Position numbers and translations under genes: made by a program. Positions 28,421-37,065 of a stretch of 64,000 nt of DNA are shown here, in pieces. Below the pieces are notes generated by a model. It did not search any database and was not told the origin of the DNA. It was given only the letters and a program-made list of their open reading frames with translations. Origin of the DNA: Tractidigestivibacter montrealensis (GTDB taxonomy: Bacteria > Actinomycetota > Coriobacteriia > Coriobacteriales > Atopobiaceae); NCBI RefSeq assembly GCF_024741235.1, contig NZ_JANSKA010000002.1:248001-312000 (forward strand), read 5' to 3'. The number at the start of each line of letters is the position of its first letter. Within the stretch, counting starts at the first letter, position 1.

Positions 28421-30307
28421 TTGGCTTCCCATTTCGCTGCCCACGACAGCCAGTACGAGCGGCTCTCGCGTAGCAACTACACGCCCCAGACCGCACATCG
28501 AGGCCACCGCGGGAACAACAACGGGCGTCGTCATCACTCGCGCGTGGGTCTCGTCATAGCTCTTGTCATCGTGGCCGTCGTCGCGGTGTGCGGCGCCTGC
28601 GCCTTCCAGCTCTACCGCTCGGCCATGACGGCCAAGGGGCACGCGGAGGATATGGTCACCGAGCTCTCGACCCTTAAGGAAGCCGTCAAGAGTGGTGACA
28701 CGGAAGCCCTCAACAACTCTGTGAACACCATCGTCGAGGACAGCGACGCCCTGAACGTCGAGGTGACCTCGCCGCTCTGGAAGCTCGCCGCGAACCTTCC
28801 CGTGGTGGGGGAGGACGTGCGCTCGGTCCAGACGCTGGGTGCGGCCTCGTCTGCCCTCGTGAACGACGCCCTCGTGCCCATAGCGCAGAGCGTCTCGGGC
28901 AAGAAGCTCTCGGACATCATGCACGACGGCTCGTTCGACGTGGAGACCATCTCTTCCGTTGTTGCCGCCGTTGACCAGGCAACGCCCACCATCGAGGGGA
29001 CGCTCGACACCATCCACTCGCTGCCCGAGGCGCACATCCCGCAGCTCGCCTCTGCCATCGAGAAGGTCAAGACGCAGACCACCCAGGTACGCGACACGCT
29101 TGCAAAGGCCAAGCCCATGCTCGACGTGCTCCCGCAGATGCTTGGCGCAAATGGCCAGACGCGCACCTACCTCGTGATTGCCCAGAACAACTCCGAGTTG
29201 CGCTCCACGGGAGGCCTTCCCGGCTCCTGGGGTACCGTTACGATCAACAACGGCACCCTTACCATGGGTAACTTCACTACGATTCTCCACGAGTCGGGCC
29301 TCAAGGTGGACATCACCGACGAGGAGCGCAACGCCATGGCTACCAACATGGACACCGACCCTGCCCAGGTGAACTGCGACCCCGACTTTGTGCGCGTGGG
29401 CGAGCTTGCCCGTGACTACTGGGCCCAGACGGGTGGCGGCAACGTTGACGGTGTCATTGCCATCGACCCGGTCTTCCTGCAGCGCCTTGTTGCCCTTACG
29501 GGCTCCATCACCGCTCCGGACGGTGCGACCCTCGACGGCACCAACACGGCGCAGGCGCTCCTGAGCGACGTCTACTGGAAGTACGGCAACAATGGGGACG
29601 CCCAGGACGCCTACTTCGCAAGCGTCGCTGAACTTGCGTTCAAGTCGGTCCTGAGCAACCTCGGCAATGCCAGCATCAAGGACCTCAAGGACGTCTACAA
29701 GAAGTCTGCCGCAGATGGCCGCCTTCTTGTGTGGATGAACGACCAGGGCGAGGAGCAGGTCATGCAGGAGCTCGGCGTTGCCGGTGGCCTCTCGACTGAC
29801 CCCGCAAGGCCCGTCCTAGGCGTCTACATGAACGACGACTCCTACAGCAAGCTCAGCTGGTACACGCAGGCGGGTACTACCATCGACGGTGGCACCAAGA
29901 ACGCCGACGGCACCACGACCTACAACGTCACCACTACGCTCACCAACACCATCACGCCGGAGGAGGCGGCAAGCGCCCCCATCTACATCTATGGTGGCAA
30001 CGCCGATAAGCGCGACCACTCCGACATGCTCCACTTCGTGTACTTCATTGCTCCTGCGGGCGGAGCTATCACGAACTTCTCGGCAAGTGATGGGCTCATC
30101 TTTACCGACTACGGCATCAACAATGCCACGCTGAGCGGCCTGCAGTTCATCCGCGTTCGCACGCACCTGCGCTCCGGGGAGTCGGGGACCTTCACCTACC
30201 AGGTCACGGTTCCCGCAGAGGCCACGCAGCCCCTGGCGCTTCGCACCACGCCGCTTGCGCAGGAGAGCCTCATGACCAACTCTGCGCCCGCAAGTGCCGA
30301 AAACTAG
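28421..30307 (+). CDS. DUF4012 membrane-anchored protein
   Basis: A 628-residue protein with a His/Arg/Asn-rich cytoplasmic tail, one membrane helix at about residues 42-64, a helical region, and a large extracytoplasmic DUF4012 domain recognised by YLVIAQNNSELRSTGGLPGSWGTVTINNG. DUF4012 proteins are common in Actinobacteria, often near polysaccharide genes, with no settled function; distant similarity to LytR-CpsA-Psr proteins has been suggested. It starts at TTG 28421 after AGAGG. It stands alone between a terminator and the ileS leader. Confidence 0.8.
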   Translation: MASHFAAHDSQYERLSRSNYTPQTAHRGHRGNNNGRRHHSRVGLVIALVIVAVVAVCGACAFQLYRSAMTAKGHAEDMVTELSTLKEAVKSGDTEALNNSVNTIVEDSDALNVEVTSPLWKLAANLPVVGEDVRSVQTLGAASSALVNDALVPIAQSVSGKKLSDIMHDGSFDVETISSVVAAVDQATPTIEGTLDTIHSLPEAHIPQLASAIEKVKTQTTQVRDTLAKAKPMLDVLPQMLGANGQTRTYLVIAQNNSELRSTGGLPGSWGTVTINNGTLTMGNFTTILHESGLKVDITDEERNAMATNMDTDPAQVNCDPDFVRVGELARDYWAQTGGGNVDGVIAIDPVFLQRLVALTGSITAPDGATLDGTNTAQALLSDVYWKYGNNGDAQDAYFASVAELAFKSVLSNLGNASIKDLKDVYKKSAADGRLLVWMNDQGEEQVMQELGVAGGLSTDPARPVLGVYMNDDSYSKLSWYTQAGTTIDGGTKNADGTTTYNVTTTLTNTITPEEAASAPIYIYGGNADKRDHSDMLHFVYFIAPAGGAITNFSASDGLIFTDYGINNATLSGLQFIRVRTHLRSGESGTFTYQVTVPAEATQPLALRTTPLAQESLMTNSAPASAEN

Positions 30308-30420
30308 CGCATGGGCGCGGTTTTGCGCAACCGACCACGACGCCGCAAGGCTCAGACGCCGTGCGGCGTCGTGCTCTTCTGGCGTGAAATCCGCCAGCGC
30401 TCGTAAGGCCACGGCGAACG

Positions 30421-30429
30421 TGCTATCAT
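30421..30429 (+). promoter_or_regulatory. Extended -10 TGCTATCAT for the ileS leader
   Basis: TGCTATCAT lies immediately before the T-box leader and fits the TGCTANNAT form found in front of guaB and leuS. Confidence 0.5.
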
Positions 30430-30435
30430 GCAGCC

Positions 30436-30702
30436 CCGAAGGCTGTGAAGGGGACAGGTAGCCTCGGACAGCGCCATGGGAAGCGAGCGGGGATGGTGGA
30501 AGCCCGCCTTGGCGTCCGTCGCAAGATCACCCCGGAGCTGCGGCCCCAAAGCGAAGGCACTCTCGCCCTCGCAAGTAGGCGCCGACGGAGTGGCCGCCGA
30601 TACAGGCCAGCCGAGTTTGGCGGAAGATCCGCTCGCTGGGTGGTCACAAGCGAAGTGTGAAACGAGCGCTTCGTCCCAGCAGGAGGGACGGGCGCTTTTT
30701 TG
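30436..30702 (+). promoter_or_regulatory. T-box riboswitch controlling ileS
   Basis: The leader has the ordered landmarks of a T-box. These are AGCGAGCGGGGATGGTGG in the distal stem I, the specifier triplet ATC (Ile) at 30526-30528 followed by ACCCCGGAGCTG, an AGTAGGCGCCGACGG segment, and the T-box CTGGGTGGTCAC with TGGT at 30641-30644, able to pair with the ACCA end of tRNA-Ile. It ends in a stem AGCGCTTCGTCCC / GGGACGGGCGCT (30665-30696) and six T residues, a transcription terminator. Uncharged tRNA-Ile would favour the antiterminator and ileS expression. Confidence 0.88.
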
Positions 30703-30727
30703 TGTCCGCGAGATGGAGGGTGTTCAG

Positions 30728-33541
30728 GTGGCAAACGAGTACAAGAAGACGATGAACCTCCCCAAGACGGGGTTTCCCATGAGGGCGTCGCTCGCCCAGA
30801 ACGAGCCCAAGCGCCTCGCGCAGTGGAATGAGGACAAGCTCTACGAGCAGCTCCTCAAGAAGAACGAGGGGCACGAGAAGTTCGTCCTGCACGACGGTCC
30901 CCCGTACGCCAACGGCCCCATCCACCTGGGCCATGCGCAGAACAAGATCAGCAAGGACATCATCAACCGCTACTGGGCCATGCGCGGCTACCAGACGCCG
31001 TACGTCCCCGGCTGGGACTGCCACGGCCAGCCCATCGAGCACAAGGTCGAGGAGACGCTGGGTACCGAGAAGTTCAACCAGCTCCCCACCGTCAAGATTC
31101 GTGAGCTCTGCCGCAAGATGGCCGTCGAGCAGGTGGACACCCAGCGCCAGGGCTTCAAGCGTCTGGGCGTGCTGGCCGAGTGGGACAATCCCTACCTCAC
31201 CTACGTCCACGACTACGACGCCACCGACGTCGAGATCTTCAAGGCTATCTTCGACAAGGGCGCCATCTACCGCGGCCGCAAGCCCGTGCACTGGTGCACC
31301 CACTGCCACACGGCCCTCGCCGAGGCCGAGATCGAGTATGGCGACGAGGTCTCGCCGGCCATCTTCGTGCGCTTTGAGATGACCACCGTCCCCGCTGGCC
31401 TCGAGACCTACGAGGGCAACCTCTGGGTTGACATCTGGACCACGACCCCCTGGACGCTTCCCGCCGACGACGCGGTGATTCTGCACCCCGAGGCAGACTA
31501 CGTGGCCGTTGTTGTCGATGGCCGCGCCGAGCTCATGGCCGAGGCGCTTGTCGAGAAGGACTGCGCCAAGTTTGGCTACGAGTCCTACGAGCTTGCGCGC
31601 CGCGAAAACGGCGAGGTCTGGCGCATGACGGGCGAGGAGCTCTGCCACAACAAGTATAAGCAGCCCATCTTTGGCGACCAGGGTGTCGAGGGCGAGTTCA
31701 TTTACGCCGACTACGTCACGCTTGAGGACGGCACCGGCATCGTCCACACGGCCCCCGGTCACGGCGTCGACGACTACAACGCCGGCATGCGCTTTGGCAT
31801 CCCCGTGGTCATGCCCGTCGATGACGACGGCAACTTCTACAAGGGCGACGGCATGGGGACCGGCGGCCCGTGGTCCGGCATGAACGTGAACGACGCCAAC
31901 CCCAAGATCATCGAGTGGCTCGAGGAGCGCGGCACGCTCATCCTGCACGAGGACATCACCCACAGCTACCCGCACTGCTGGCGCTGCAAGCAGCCCGTCA
32001 TCTTCCGCGCCACGAGCCAGTGGTTTGTCTCGATGGACAAGACCGGCCTGCGCAAGGACGCCCTGCGCGAGCTCGAGAAGGTCAAGTTCTACCCTGCGCA
32101 CTCCCGCAACCGCATCACCTCGATGGTGGAGGGCAGGCCCGACTGGTGCATCTCTCGCCAGCGCAACTGGGGCGTGCCCATCCCGGCCTACACCTGTCAG
32201 GACTGCGGCGAGACGGTCATGAACGACGCCACGCTCGACAAGGTCATCGAGCTCTTCCGCGAGAAGGGCTCCGACGCCTGGTTCACCGAGGACCCCGCGA
32301 GCTACCTGGGCGACGCCTGCGTGTGCCCCAAGTGCGGCAGCCACAATCTCAAGGCAAACACCGACATCCTCGACGTGTGGTGGGACTCCGGCGTCTCGCA
32401 CACCGCCGTGTGCAAGCACCGCGGCTACCTCAAGTTCCCCGCCGACATGTACCTCGAGGGCTCCGACCAGCACCGCGGCTGGTTCATGAGCTCGCTCATG
32501 ACCTCGGTTGGCGCGTACGACGTGGCCCCGTACAAGTCGATCGTCTCGCAGGGCTTCACGCTCGATGGCCAGGGTCGCAAGATGTCCAAGTCGCTCGGCA
32601 ACGTGATCGACCCCAACAAGGAGTGCGACACCCGTGGCGCCGACGTGCTGCGCCTGTGGGTGGCCTCGGTCGACACCTCGACCGACGTCCCCTGCGACGA
32701 CACGATCCTCGACCACGTGGGCGATGCGTACCGCAAGATCCGCAACACCTTTAGGTTCCTGCTGGGCGAGATCGAGGATCAGTTTGACCCCGCTACCCAG
32801 GGCGTCCCCGTGTCCGAGCTCACTGCCTACGACCGCATAACGCTCGCGCACATGTGCGAGGTCCACGACACCGTTGCGCGCGCGTACGAGGGCTACCGCT
32901 TCAACGTGGTCTTCCGCACGCTCTACGACTACGTGACCGAGCTCTCCAACGGCTACCTCAATGCGACGAAGGACCGCGTCTACTGCGGTGCCACCAACTC
33001 GCCCGAGCGCCGCTCTGCGCAGACCACCTGGGCCTACATCCTGTCGATGCTCATCCACGACTTCCAGCCCATCCTGGTCTACACCACCGACGAGGTCATG
33101 CCGCACCTGCCCGCCTCCATGCGAGACAACCAGGAGCACGCGGCGCTGCTTGACTGGTATCAGGCGCCCATGACGACTGTTGAGTACGAGCCGCTGCTCA
33201 AGGCCCACAAGGCCCTCGCCGAGACGAGAAGCGCCTTTACGAAGGCATACGAGGAGGCCACCTCCGAGGGTGTCATTCCCGAGAAGACCTCGCAGGCCGC
33301 TCGCGCAGCGCTCACCATGCCGGCCGAGGCGCTCGAGGAGCTCGAGGCCACGGGCATCGATCTTGCCGAGCCGCTCGTGTGCTCTGCGGTCACCGTTGCC
33401 GCAGGGGACGAGTTCTCTGCAGCCGTGAGCCACGCCGAGGGCGAGCGCTGCCCCAGGTGCTGGAACTGGCGCAAGCTTGGCGAGGACGGCCTGTGCTGCC
33501 GTTGCCACGACGCGGTTGAGGGCGCATCTGAGCAGGGCTAG
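30728..33541 (+). CDS. ileS: Isoleucyl-tRNA synthetase
   Basis: A 937-residue class I synthetase charging tRNA-Ile. It has the HIGH-type motif PYANGPIHLGH near residues 59-69, an editing CP1 domain with WTTTPWTLPADDAV, KMSKSLGN near 618, and a C-terminal Zn ribbon CPRCWNWRKLGEDGLCCRCH. GTG 30728 is chosen because GGAGGG at 30715-30720 is 7 nt upstream; the in-frame ATG at 30713 overlaps this site. The open frame continues upstream through the T-box but is not translated in this reading. Confidence 0.95.
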   Translation: MANEYKKTMNLPKTGFPMRASLAQNEPKRLAQWNEDKLYEQLLKKNEGHEKFVLHDGPPYANGPIHLGHAQNKISKDIINRYWAMRGYQTPYVPGWDCHGQPIEHKVEETLGTEKFNQLPTVKIRELCRKMAVEQVDTQRQGFKRLGVLAEWDNPYLTYVHDYDATDVEIFKAIFDKGAIYRGRKPVHWCTHCHTALAEAEIEYGDEVSPAIFVRFEMTTVPAGLETYEGNLWVDIWTTTPWTLPADDAVILHPEADYVAVVVDGRAELMAEALVEKDCAKFGYESYELARRENGEVWRMTGEELCHNKYKQPIFGDQGVEGEFIYADYVTLEDGTGIVHTAPGHGVDDYNAGMRFGIPVVMPVDDDGNFYKGDGMGTGGPWSGMNVNDANPKIIEWLEERGTLILHEDITHSYPHCWRCKQPVIFRATSQWFVSMDKTGLRKDALRELEKVKFYPAHSRNRITSMVEGRPDWCISRQRNWGVPIPAYTCQDCGETVMNDATLDKVIELFREKGSDAWFTEDPASYLGDACVCPKCGSHNLKANTDILDVWWDSGVSHTAVCKHRGYLKFPADMYLEGSDQHRGWFMSSLMTSVGAYDVAPYKSIVSQGFTLDGQGRKMSKSLGNVIDPNKECDTRGADVLRLWVASVDTSTDVPCDDTILDHVGDAYRKIRNTFRFLLGEIEDQFDPATQGVPVSELTAYDRITLAHMCEVHDTVARAYEGYRFNVVFRTLYDYVTELSNGYLNATKDRVYCGATNSPERRSAQTTWAYILSMLIHDFQPILVYTTDEVMPHLPASMRDNQEHAALLDWYQAPMTTVEYEPLLKAHKALAETRSAFTKAYEEATSEGVIPEKTSQAARAALTMPAEALEELEATGIDLAEPLVCSAVTVAAGDEFSAAVSHAEGERCPRCWNWRKLGEDGLCCRCHDAVEGASEQG

Positions 33542-33586
33542 CTTTTTTGAGGGAAGTTTGTTGGGAGACGTTCGTAGGGGGCTTTT

Positions 33587-34156
33587 GTGACAGTTGACGC
33601 AATGCATACGGCTCGGTCATGGCGGGGCGCGAGGCTCGTCGTGTTCTGGGTTATCTGCGTGCTTGCCGTTCTTGTCGACCAGGTCACAAAGGCCGCCGTC
33701 CGCGCGTCGCTTGTTCCGGGACAGCCCCAGGAGTTCATCCCGGGCGTCCTGGTTCTCTCGTTCGTGAAGAACACGGGCGCGGCGTTCTCCATAGGGGAGG
33801 GCGCCGGCCCCGTGTTCATTGTCTTTGCGGCCGTGGTGCTTGCCTTTGGCATTTGGCTCGTGTGGTCGCACGACTCGCTGCCCATGCCTCTGGTGGTCTC
33901 CGTTGCATGCGTCTGCGGCGGGGGCGTTGGCAATATGATCGACCGCATGATCTTTGGCTACGTCACGGACTTCTTTGCCACCACGTTCATGGACTTCCCC
34001 GTCTTCAACGTGGCGGACATCTTTGTCACTGTGGGCATTGTGGTCTCGGTCATTCTCTACCTTGTGATGGTTGATGCGCCTGCGGGCGCGGCGGAGGCTT
34101 CCGCGCGCACCGGCGACGCCGCCTCGCCCAGCGTTGGAGACCGCCAGGATGCCTGA
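33587..34156 (+). CDS. lspA: Lipoprotein signal peptidase LspA
   Basis: A 189-residue, four-helix membrane protease that cleaves prolipoproteins such as the LsrB-like protein. The conserved aspartates are in DQVTKAAVR, GNMIDRMIFGYVTDF and FNVADIFVTVG. It has a 25-residue C-terminal tail rich in Ala/Ser/Gly that is not part of the family core. GTG 33587 has GGGGG 6 nt upstream. It overlaps the next gene by 8 nt; lspA-rluD pairing is widespread. Confidence 0.92.
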   Translation: MTVDAMHTARSWRGARLVVFWVICVLAVLVDQVTKAAVRASLVPGQPQEFIPGVLVLSFVKNTGAAFSIGEGAGPVFIVFAAVVLAFGIWLVWSHDSLPMPLVVSVACVCGGGVGNMIDRMIFGYVTDFFATTFMDFPVFNVADIFVTVGIVVSVILYLVMVDAPAGAAEASARTGDAASPSVGDRQDA

Positions 34157-35165
34157 TCGTCTCGTTGGCCTGCTCGTGGGGCCCGAGGGGGATGGCGTGC
34201 GCATCGATGCGTTCCTCTCGGCACAAGATGGCATGCCGTCGAGAAGCGCGTGCGCGCGTCTCGTCGAGGAGGGGCGGGTGACGCTCAACGCCACGCCCGT
34301 CTCGTCCAAGAGCGAACGCCTCTGCTTGGGAGATCGCCTGCAGGTGACGCTTCCCGAGGAGGAGCCCACCACCGGCGTGCTTGCCCCCAATCCCTACATT
34401 CCGCTGGACATCCGCTTTGAGGATCAGTACCTCATGGTTCTCTCGAAGCAGGCGGGACTTGTGTGCCATCCTAGCCCCGGCCATGTGGATGACACACTGG
34501 CAAATGCCCTTGTCGCACATTGCGGCTACTCACACCTGGGTCGCCTTCAGGGTGACGACCGGCCTGGTATTGTGCACCGCCTTGACATGGACACCTCGGG
34601 CCTCATGGTCGCCGCCAAGGACGACGAGACCCAGAAGGCCCTGCAGGACCTCATTCGCCTGCGTGTGCTTGATCGTCGATACGTGACCCTGGTGCAGGGC
34701 TACGTTGCCCCTGACAAGGGCACCATCGAGAGTGGCATTGCGCGCTCCACGAGGGACCGCCTGCGCATGATGGTGACCGACGACCCCGGTGCCCGTGAGG
34801 CCATCACCACCTTCACCACGCTCGAGCGCTTTGAGGCTGGCCGCCGAGACGACGGCTACACGCTGCTTGAGTGCCACCTCTACACCGGTCGCACGCACCA
34901 GATTCGCGTTCACATGCGCCACATTGGCCACTGCGTAGTTGGCGACCCTCTCTATGGGCGTGGTGACCTGCGCCAGAACCTGGGCCTTACCAGGCAGTTC
35001 CTTCACTCGTGGCACATTTGCTTTGACCATCCTGTGACCGGAGAGACCATCGAGCTTGCTGATGAGCTGCCGGAGGACCTGCGCTCTGTACTAGAATCGC
35101 TGAAGGATACCTCAATGGGTCGAACCGCGGCCGGGGAGCGTATCTGCCCGCAGCTTGGTGTGTAA
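34149..35165 (+). CDS. rluD: RluA/RluD-family pseudouridine synthase
   Basis: A 338-residue pseudouridine synthase with an N-terminal S4 RNA-binding domain (RIDAFLSAQDGMPSRSACARLVEEGRVTLN) and the catalytic motif HRLDMDTSGLMVAAK, whose Asp near residue 145 is the nucleophile, then GRTHQIRVHMRHIGHCVVGDPLYG. Target is probably 23S rRNA; RluD is the best guess from the lspA neighbour. The frame is open further upstream inside lspA, but ATG 34149 preceded by CCAGG fits the overlap. Confidence 0.88.
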   Translation: MPDRLVGLLVGPEGDGVRIDAFLSAQDGMPSRSACARLVEEGRVTLNATPVSSKSERLCLGDRLQVTLPEEEPTTGVLAPNPYIPLDIRFEDQYLMVLSKQAGLVCHPSPGHVDDTLANALVAHCGYSHLGRLQGDDRPGIVHRLDMDTSGLMVAAKDDETQKALQDLIRLRVLDRRYVTLVQGYVAPDKGTIESGIARSTRDRLRMMVTDDPGAREAITTFTTLERFEAGRRDDGYTLLECHLYTGRTHQIRVHMRHIGHCVVGDPLYGRGDLRQNLGLTRQFLHSWHICFDHPVTGETIELADELPEDLRSVLESLKDTSMGRTAAGERICPQLGV

Positions 35166-35227
35166 CTAACACAGTCGTCCTGCGCGCGTGCTCTTGGTGT
35201 GCGCGGCAACGTGAGAGAGAGCTTGCT

Positions 35228-36532
35228 ATGGAGTTCAACAGGATCGGACTCACGCCAATCGTGATTTTCAACATGATTGTGTGGCTCTTCTTCACGCTGG
35301 CGTACTTCTACCAGTTTGTCTACCTCATTCGCGTTGCCGCTCGCGGCATGGTCAAGCTGCCGCCGGCAAAGAAGCTGCACCGCTACGCCTTCTTCATCTC
35401 GGCGCACAACGAGGAGCCGGTCATCGGCAACCTTGTTCGGTCCATTCTTGCCCAGGACTATCCGCGCGAGCTCATGGACGTCTTCGTGGTTTGCGACGCC
35501 TGCACCGACAATACGCACGAGGAGGCCGAGCGCGCCGGCGCCATTGTCTGGGACAGAAACGACCTTGCGCGCCGTGGCAAGAGCTGGGCCATGGACTACG
35601 GCTTTGATCGCATCCTCAACGAGTATGGCGACAAGTACGAGGGCTTCTTCGTCTTCGACGCGGACAACCTGGTCTCGCCCAACTACGCACGCATCATGAA
35701 CGACGCGTTCGATGCCGGCTACCTGGTGTGCACGAGCTACCGCAACTCCAAGAACTTCGACTCCAGTTGGATTTCTGCTGCAAACGCGCTCTGGTTCATG
35801 CGCGAGGCAAAGTTCCTGAACAACGCGCGCATGATGGTTGGCACGAGCTGCGCTATCTCCGGCTCGGGCTGGCTCGTCTCGGGCAAGATCATCAAGGGCA
35901 TGCATGGGTGGGACTTCCACACGCTTACGGAGGACATCCAGTTCTCCACGTTCTGCTGCGCAAACAACATCCAGATTGGCTATGCGCCTGCCGAGTTCTT
36001 CGACGAGCAGCCCGTTACCTTCAAAGCCAGCTGGGTGCAGCGCCTGCGTTGGACCAAGGGCTTCTACCAGGTGTTCTTCTCGTATTGCAGGGACCTCTTC
36101 CATGGAATCCGCCATGGGCGCTTTGCCTCGTACGACATGCTCATGACCATCGCGCCGGGTATGATCTTCACTCTCCTCTCGGCCTTTGTGAACGCGACCT
36201 ACCTCATCGTGGGCAGCCTGAGCCATGGTTTCATTGCCACGCAGGCTGAGCTCTCCATGTGCGTGGGTTCGCTGATCATGACATTCTTCTCGATGTACTT
36301 CGTGTTCTTCCTGCTCGCCATCATCACGACCATCTCCGAGCGCAAGCACATCCACTGCCACAAGAACAGGCGCTGGATTATCTTCACCAACCTGTTCACG
36401 TTCCCGCTGTTCATGATGACCTACATCCCTATGACCGTGGTTGCCCTCTTCAAGAAGGTCGAGTGGATTCCCACCAAGCACGACATTGCCGTGAACGTCG
36501 AGGACGTCCTGGCGGAGGACGCCAGCAAGTAG
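35228..36532 (+). CDS. Membrane glycosyltransferase family 2
   Basis: A 434-residue integral membrane glycosyltransferase resembling processive GT2 enzymes. One N-terminal helix (about 10-32) precedes a GT-A domain starting FFISAHNEEPVIGNLVRSIL, with FVVCDACTDNT, the FDADN metal motif, TEDIQF and QRLRW near residue 271. Three or four C-terminal helices follow from about 300. The DxD, TED and QxxRW set is that of cellulose- and hyaluronan-synthase-like enzymes, so an exported polysaccharide or glycolipid product is likely. No partner genes are adjacent, so the sugar cannot be named. Confidence 0.82.
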   Translation: MEFNRIGLTPIVIFNMIVWLFFTLAYFYQFVYLIRVAARGMVKLPPAKKLHRYAFFISAHNEEPVIGNLVRSILAQDYPRELMDVFVVCDACTDNTHEEAERAGAIVWDRNDLARRGKSWAMDYGFDRILNEYGDKYEGFFVFDADNLVSPNYARIMNDAFDAGYLVCTSYRNSKNFDSSWISAANALWFMREAKFLNNARMMVGTSCAISGSGWLVSGKIIKGMHGWDFHTLTEDIQFSTFCCANNIQIGYAPAEFFDEQPVTFKASWVQRLRWTKGFYQVFFSYCRDLFHGIRHGRFASYDMLMTIAPGMIFTLLSAFVNATYLIVGSLSHGFIATQAELSMCVGSLIMTFFSMYFVFFLLAIITTISERKHIHCHKNRRWIIFTNLFTFPLFMMTYIPMTVVALFKKVEWIPTKHDIAVNVEDVLAEDASK

Positions 36533-36611
36533 GGGAGCGGGCACGCGGCGTGCGGCGGCGGGGCGGTGCGTGCCGTTCTCTATACCGCGCGATTTCGCTG
36601 TTTAAGGGCAC

Positions 36612-36717
36612 TTAACCGGCGAGATATCGCGGCATTGTCGCAATGCCGCGGATTCCGAACGGTTAAGCCGGTCTAACCGTTCGGAAAATTCCTAACCGGC
36701 GATAACGCGCGGCATTG
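36612..36717. repeat. Nested inverted and direct repeats
   Basis: A TAACCGGCGA...GCGGCATTG module occurs at 36612-36637 and again at 36692-36717. Between them are two perfect inverted repeats: CGCGGCATTG / CAATGCCGCG (36628-36650, 3-nt loop) and TTCCGAACGGTTA / TAACCGTTCGGAA (36653-36686, 8-nt loop). Confidence 0.75.
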
Positions 36718-36723
36718 GACCCC

Positions 36724-36767
36724 GGGACTTGCGGCACTGGAGGTCGGGACTTGCTGCACTGAACCCC
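36724..36767 (+). repeat. Two-copy 22-bp tandem repeat
   Basis: GGGACTTGCGGCACTGG and GGGACTTGCTGCACTGA head two consecutive 22-bp units with a few differences in their ends. Confidence 0.6.
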
Positions 36768-36804
36768 AGACCCTGTTGAGCGGGTCTTAACGGCTGTCTC
36801 TCTC

Positions 36805-36888
36805 GGCAAATGTGTACAATTTGGTTGCATGCGAGAAAACCCAACCGGGAATTTCAGGCAACTGAATGCCAAATTGTACACATTTACC
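36805..36888. repeat. Long inverted repeat, 20-bp arms
   Basis: Arms at 36805-36824 and 36869-36888 are complementary over AAATGTGTACAATTTGG plus GG at the outside, with one mismatch, separated by 44 nt. This could fold as a hairpin, bind a dimeric regulator at two sites, or be a small non-autonomous element. It lies about 175 nt upstream of guaB. Confidence 0.75.
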
Positions 36889-37001
36889 AAGTTGGGGAGT
36901 TGGACAGCGACGCGCGGAAAAGACCAGTGCCCGCCTCGCTGCGCCCACCTGTGATGCGTTCTCGCAGCTCGGCAGCCGGGGGCAAAGAGCCGTCCGTCGG
37001 A

Positions 37002-37010
37002 TGCTACAAT
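37002..37010 (+). promoter_or_regulatory. Extended -10 TGCTACAAT for guaB
   Basis: TGCTACAAT lies 55 nt before the guaB start and shares the TGCTANNAT form of other promoters in the window; no clear -35 is seen, as expected for extended -10 promoters. Confidence 0.5.
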
Positions 37011-37065
37011 GGCCCGCAATAGTGGCTACCAGTACCGCATTCGCGGAGAGTAGGAGCGCACGCGC

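Larger units (their letters stand above)
36533..37065. other. Palindrome-rich intergenic region before guaB
   Basis: No gene is seen in this 533-bp gap. It contains several inverted and direct repeats listed separately and a candidate guaB promoter. The AT-richer stretch 36800-36900 stands out from the flanking coding GC. Confidence 0.6.

Noticed and set aside
30476-30727. N-terminal extension of ileS through the leader
   Set aside because: The same bases form a T-box with terminator, and GGAGGG at 30715 marks the GTG start at 30728.
30644-33607. A 987-codon open frame on the minus strand opposite ileS
   Set aside because: It is a mirror frame created by the high GC third-position bias of ileS. 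It lacks family similarity and ribosome sites, while the plus strand has HIGH and KMSKS motifs.
36612-36767. CRISPR array near guaB
   Set aside because: Repeat units are few, differ in sequence and spacing, are palindromic to each other, and no cas genes are present.
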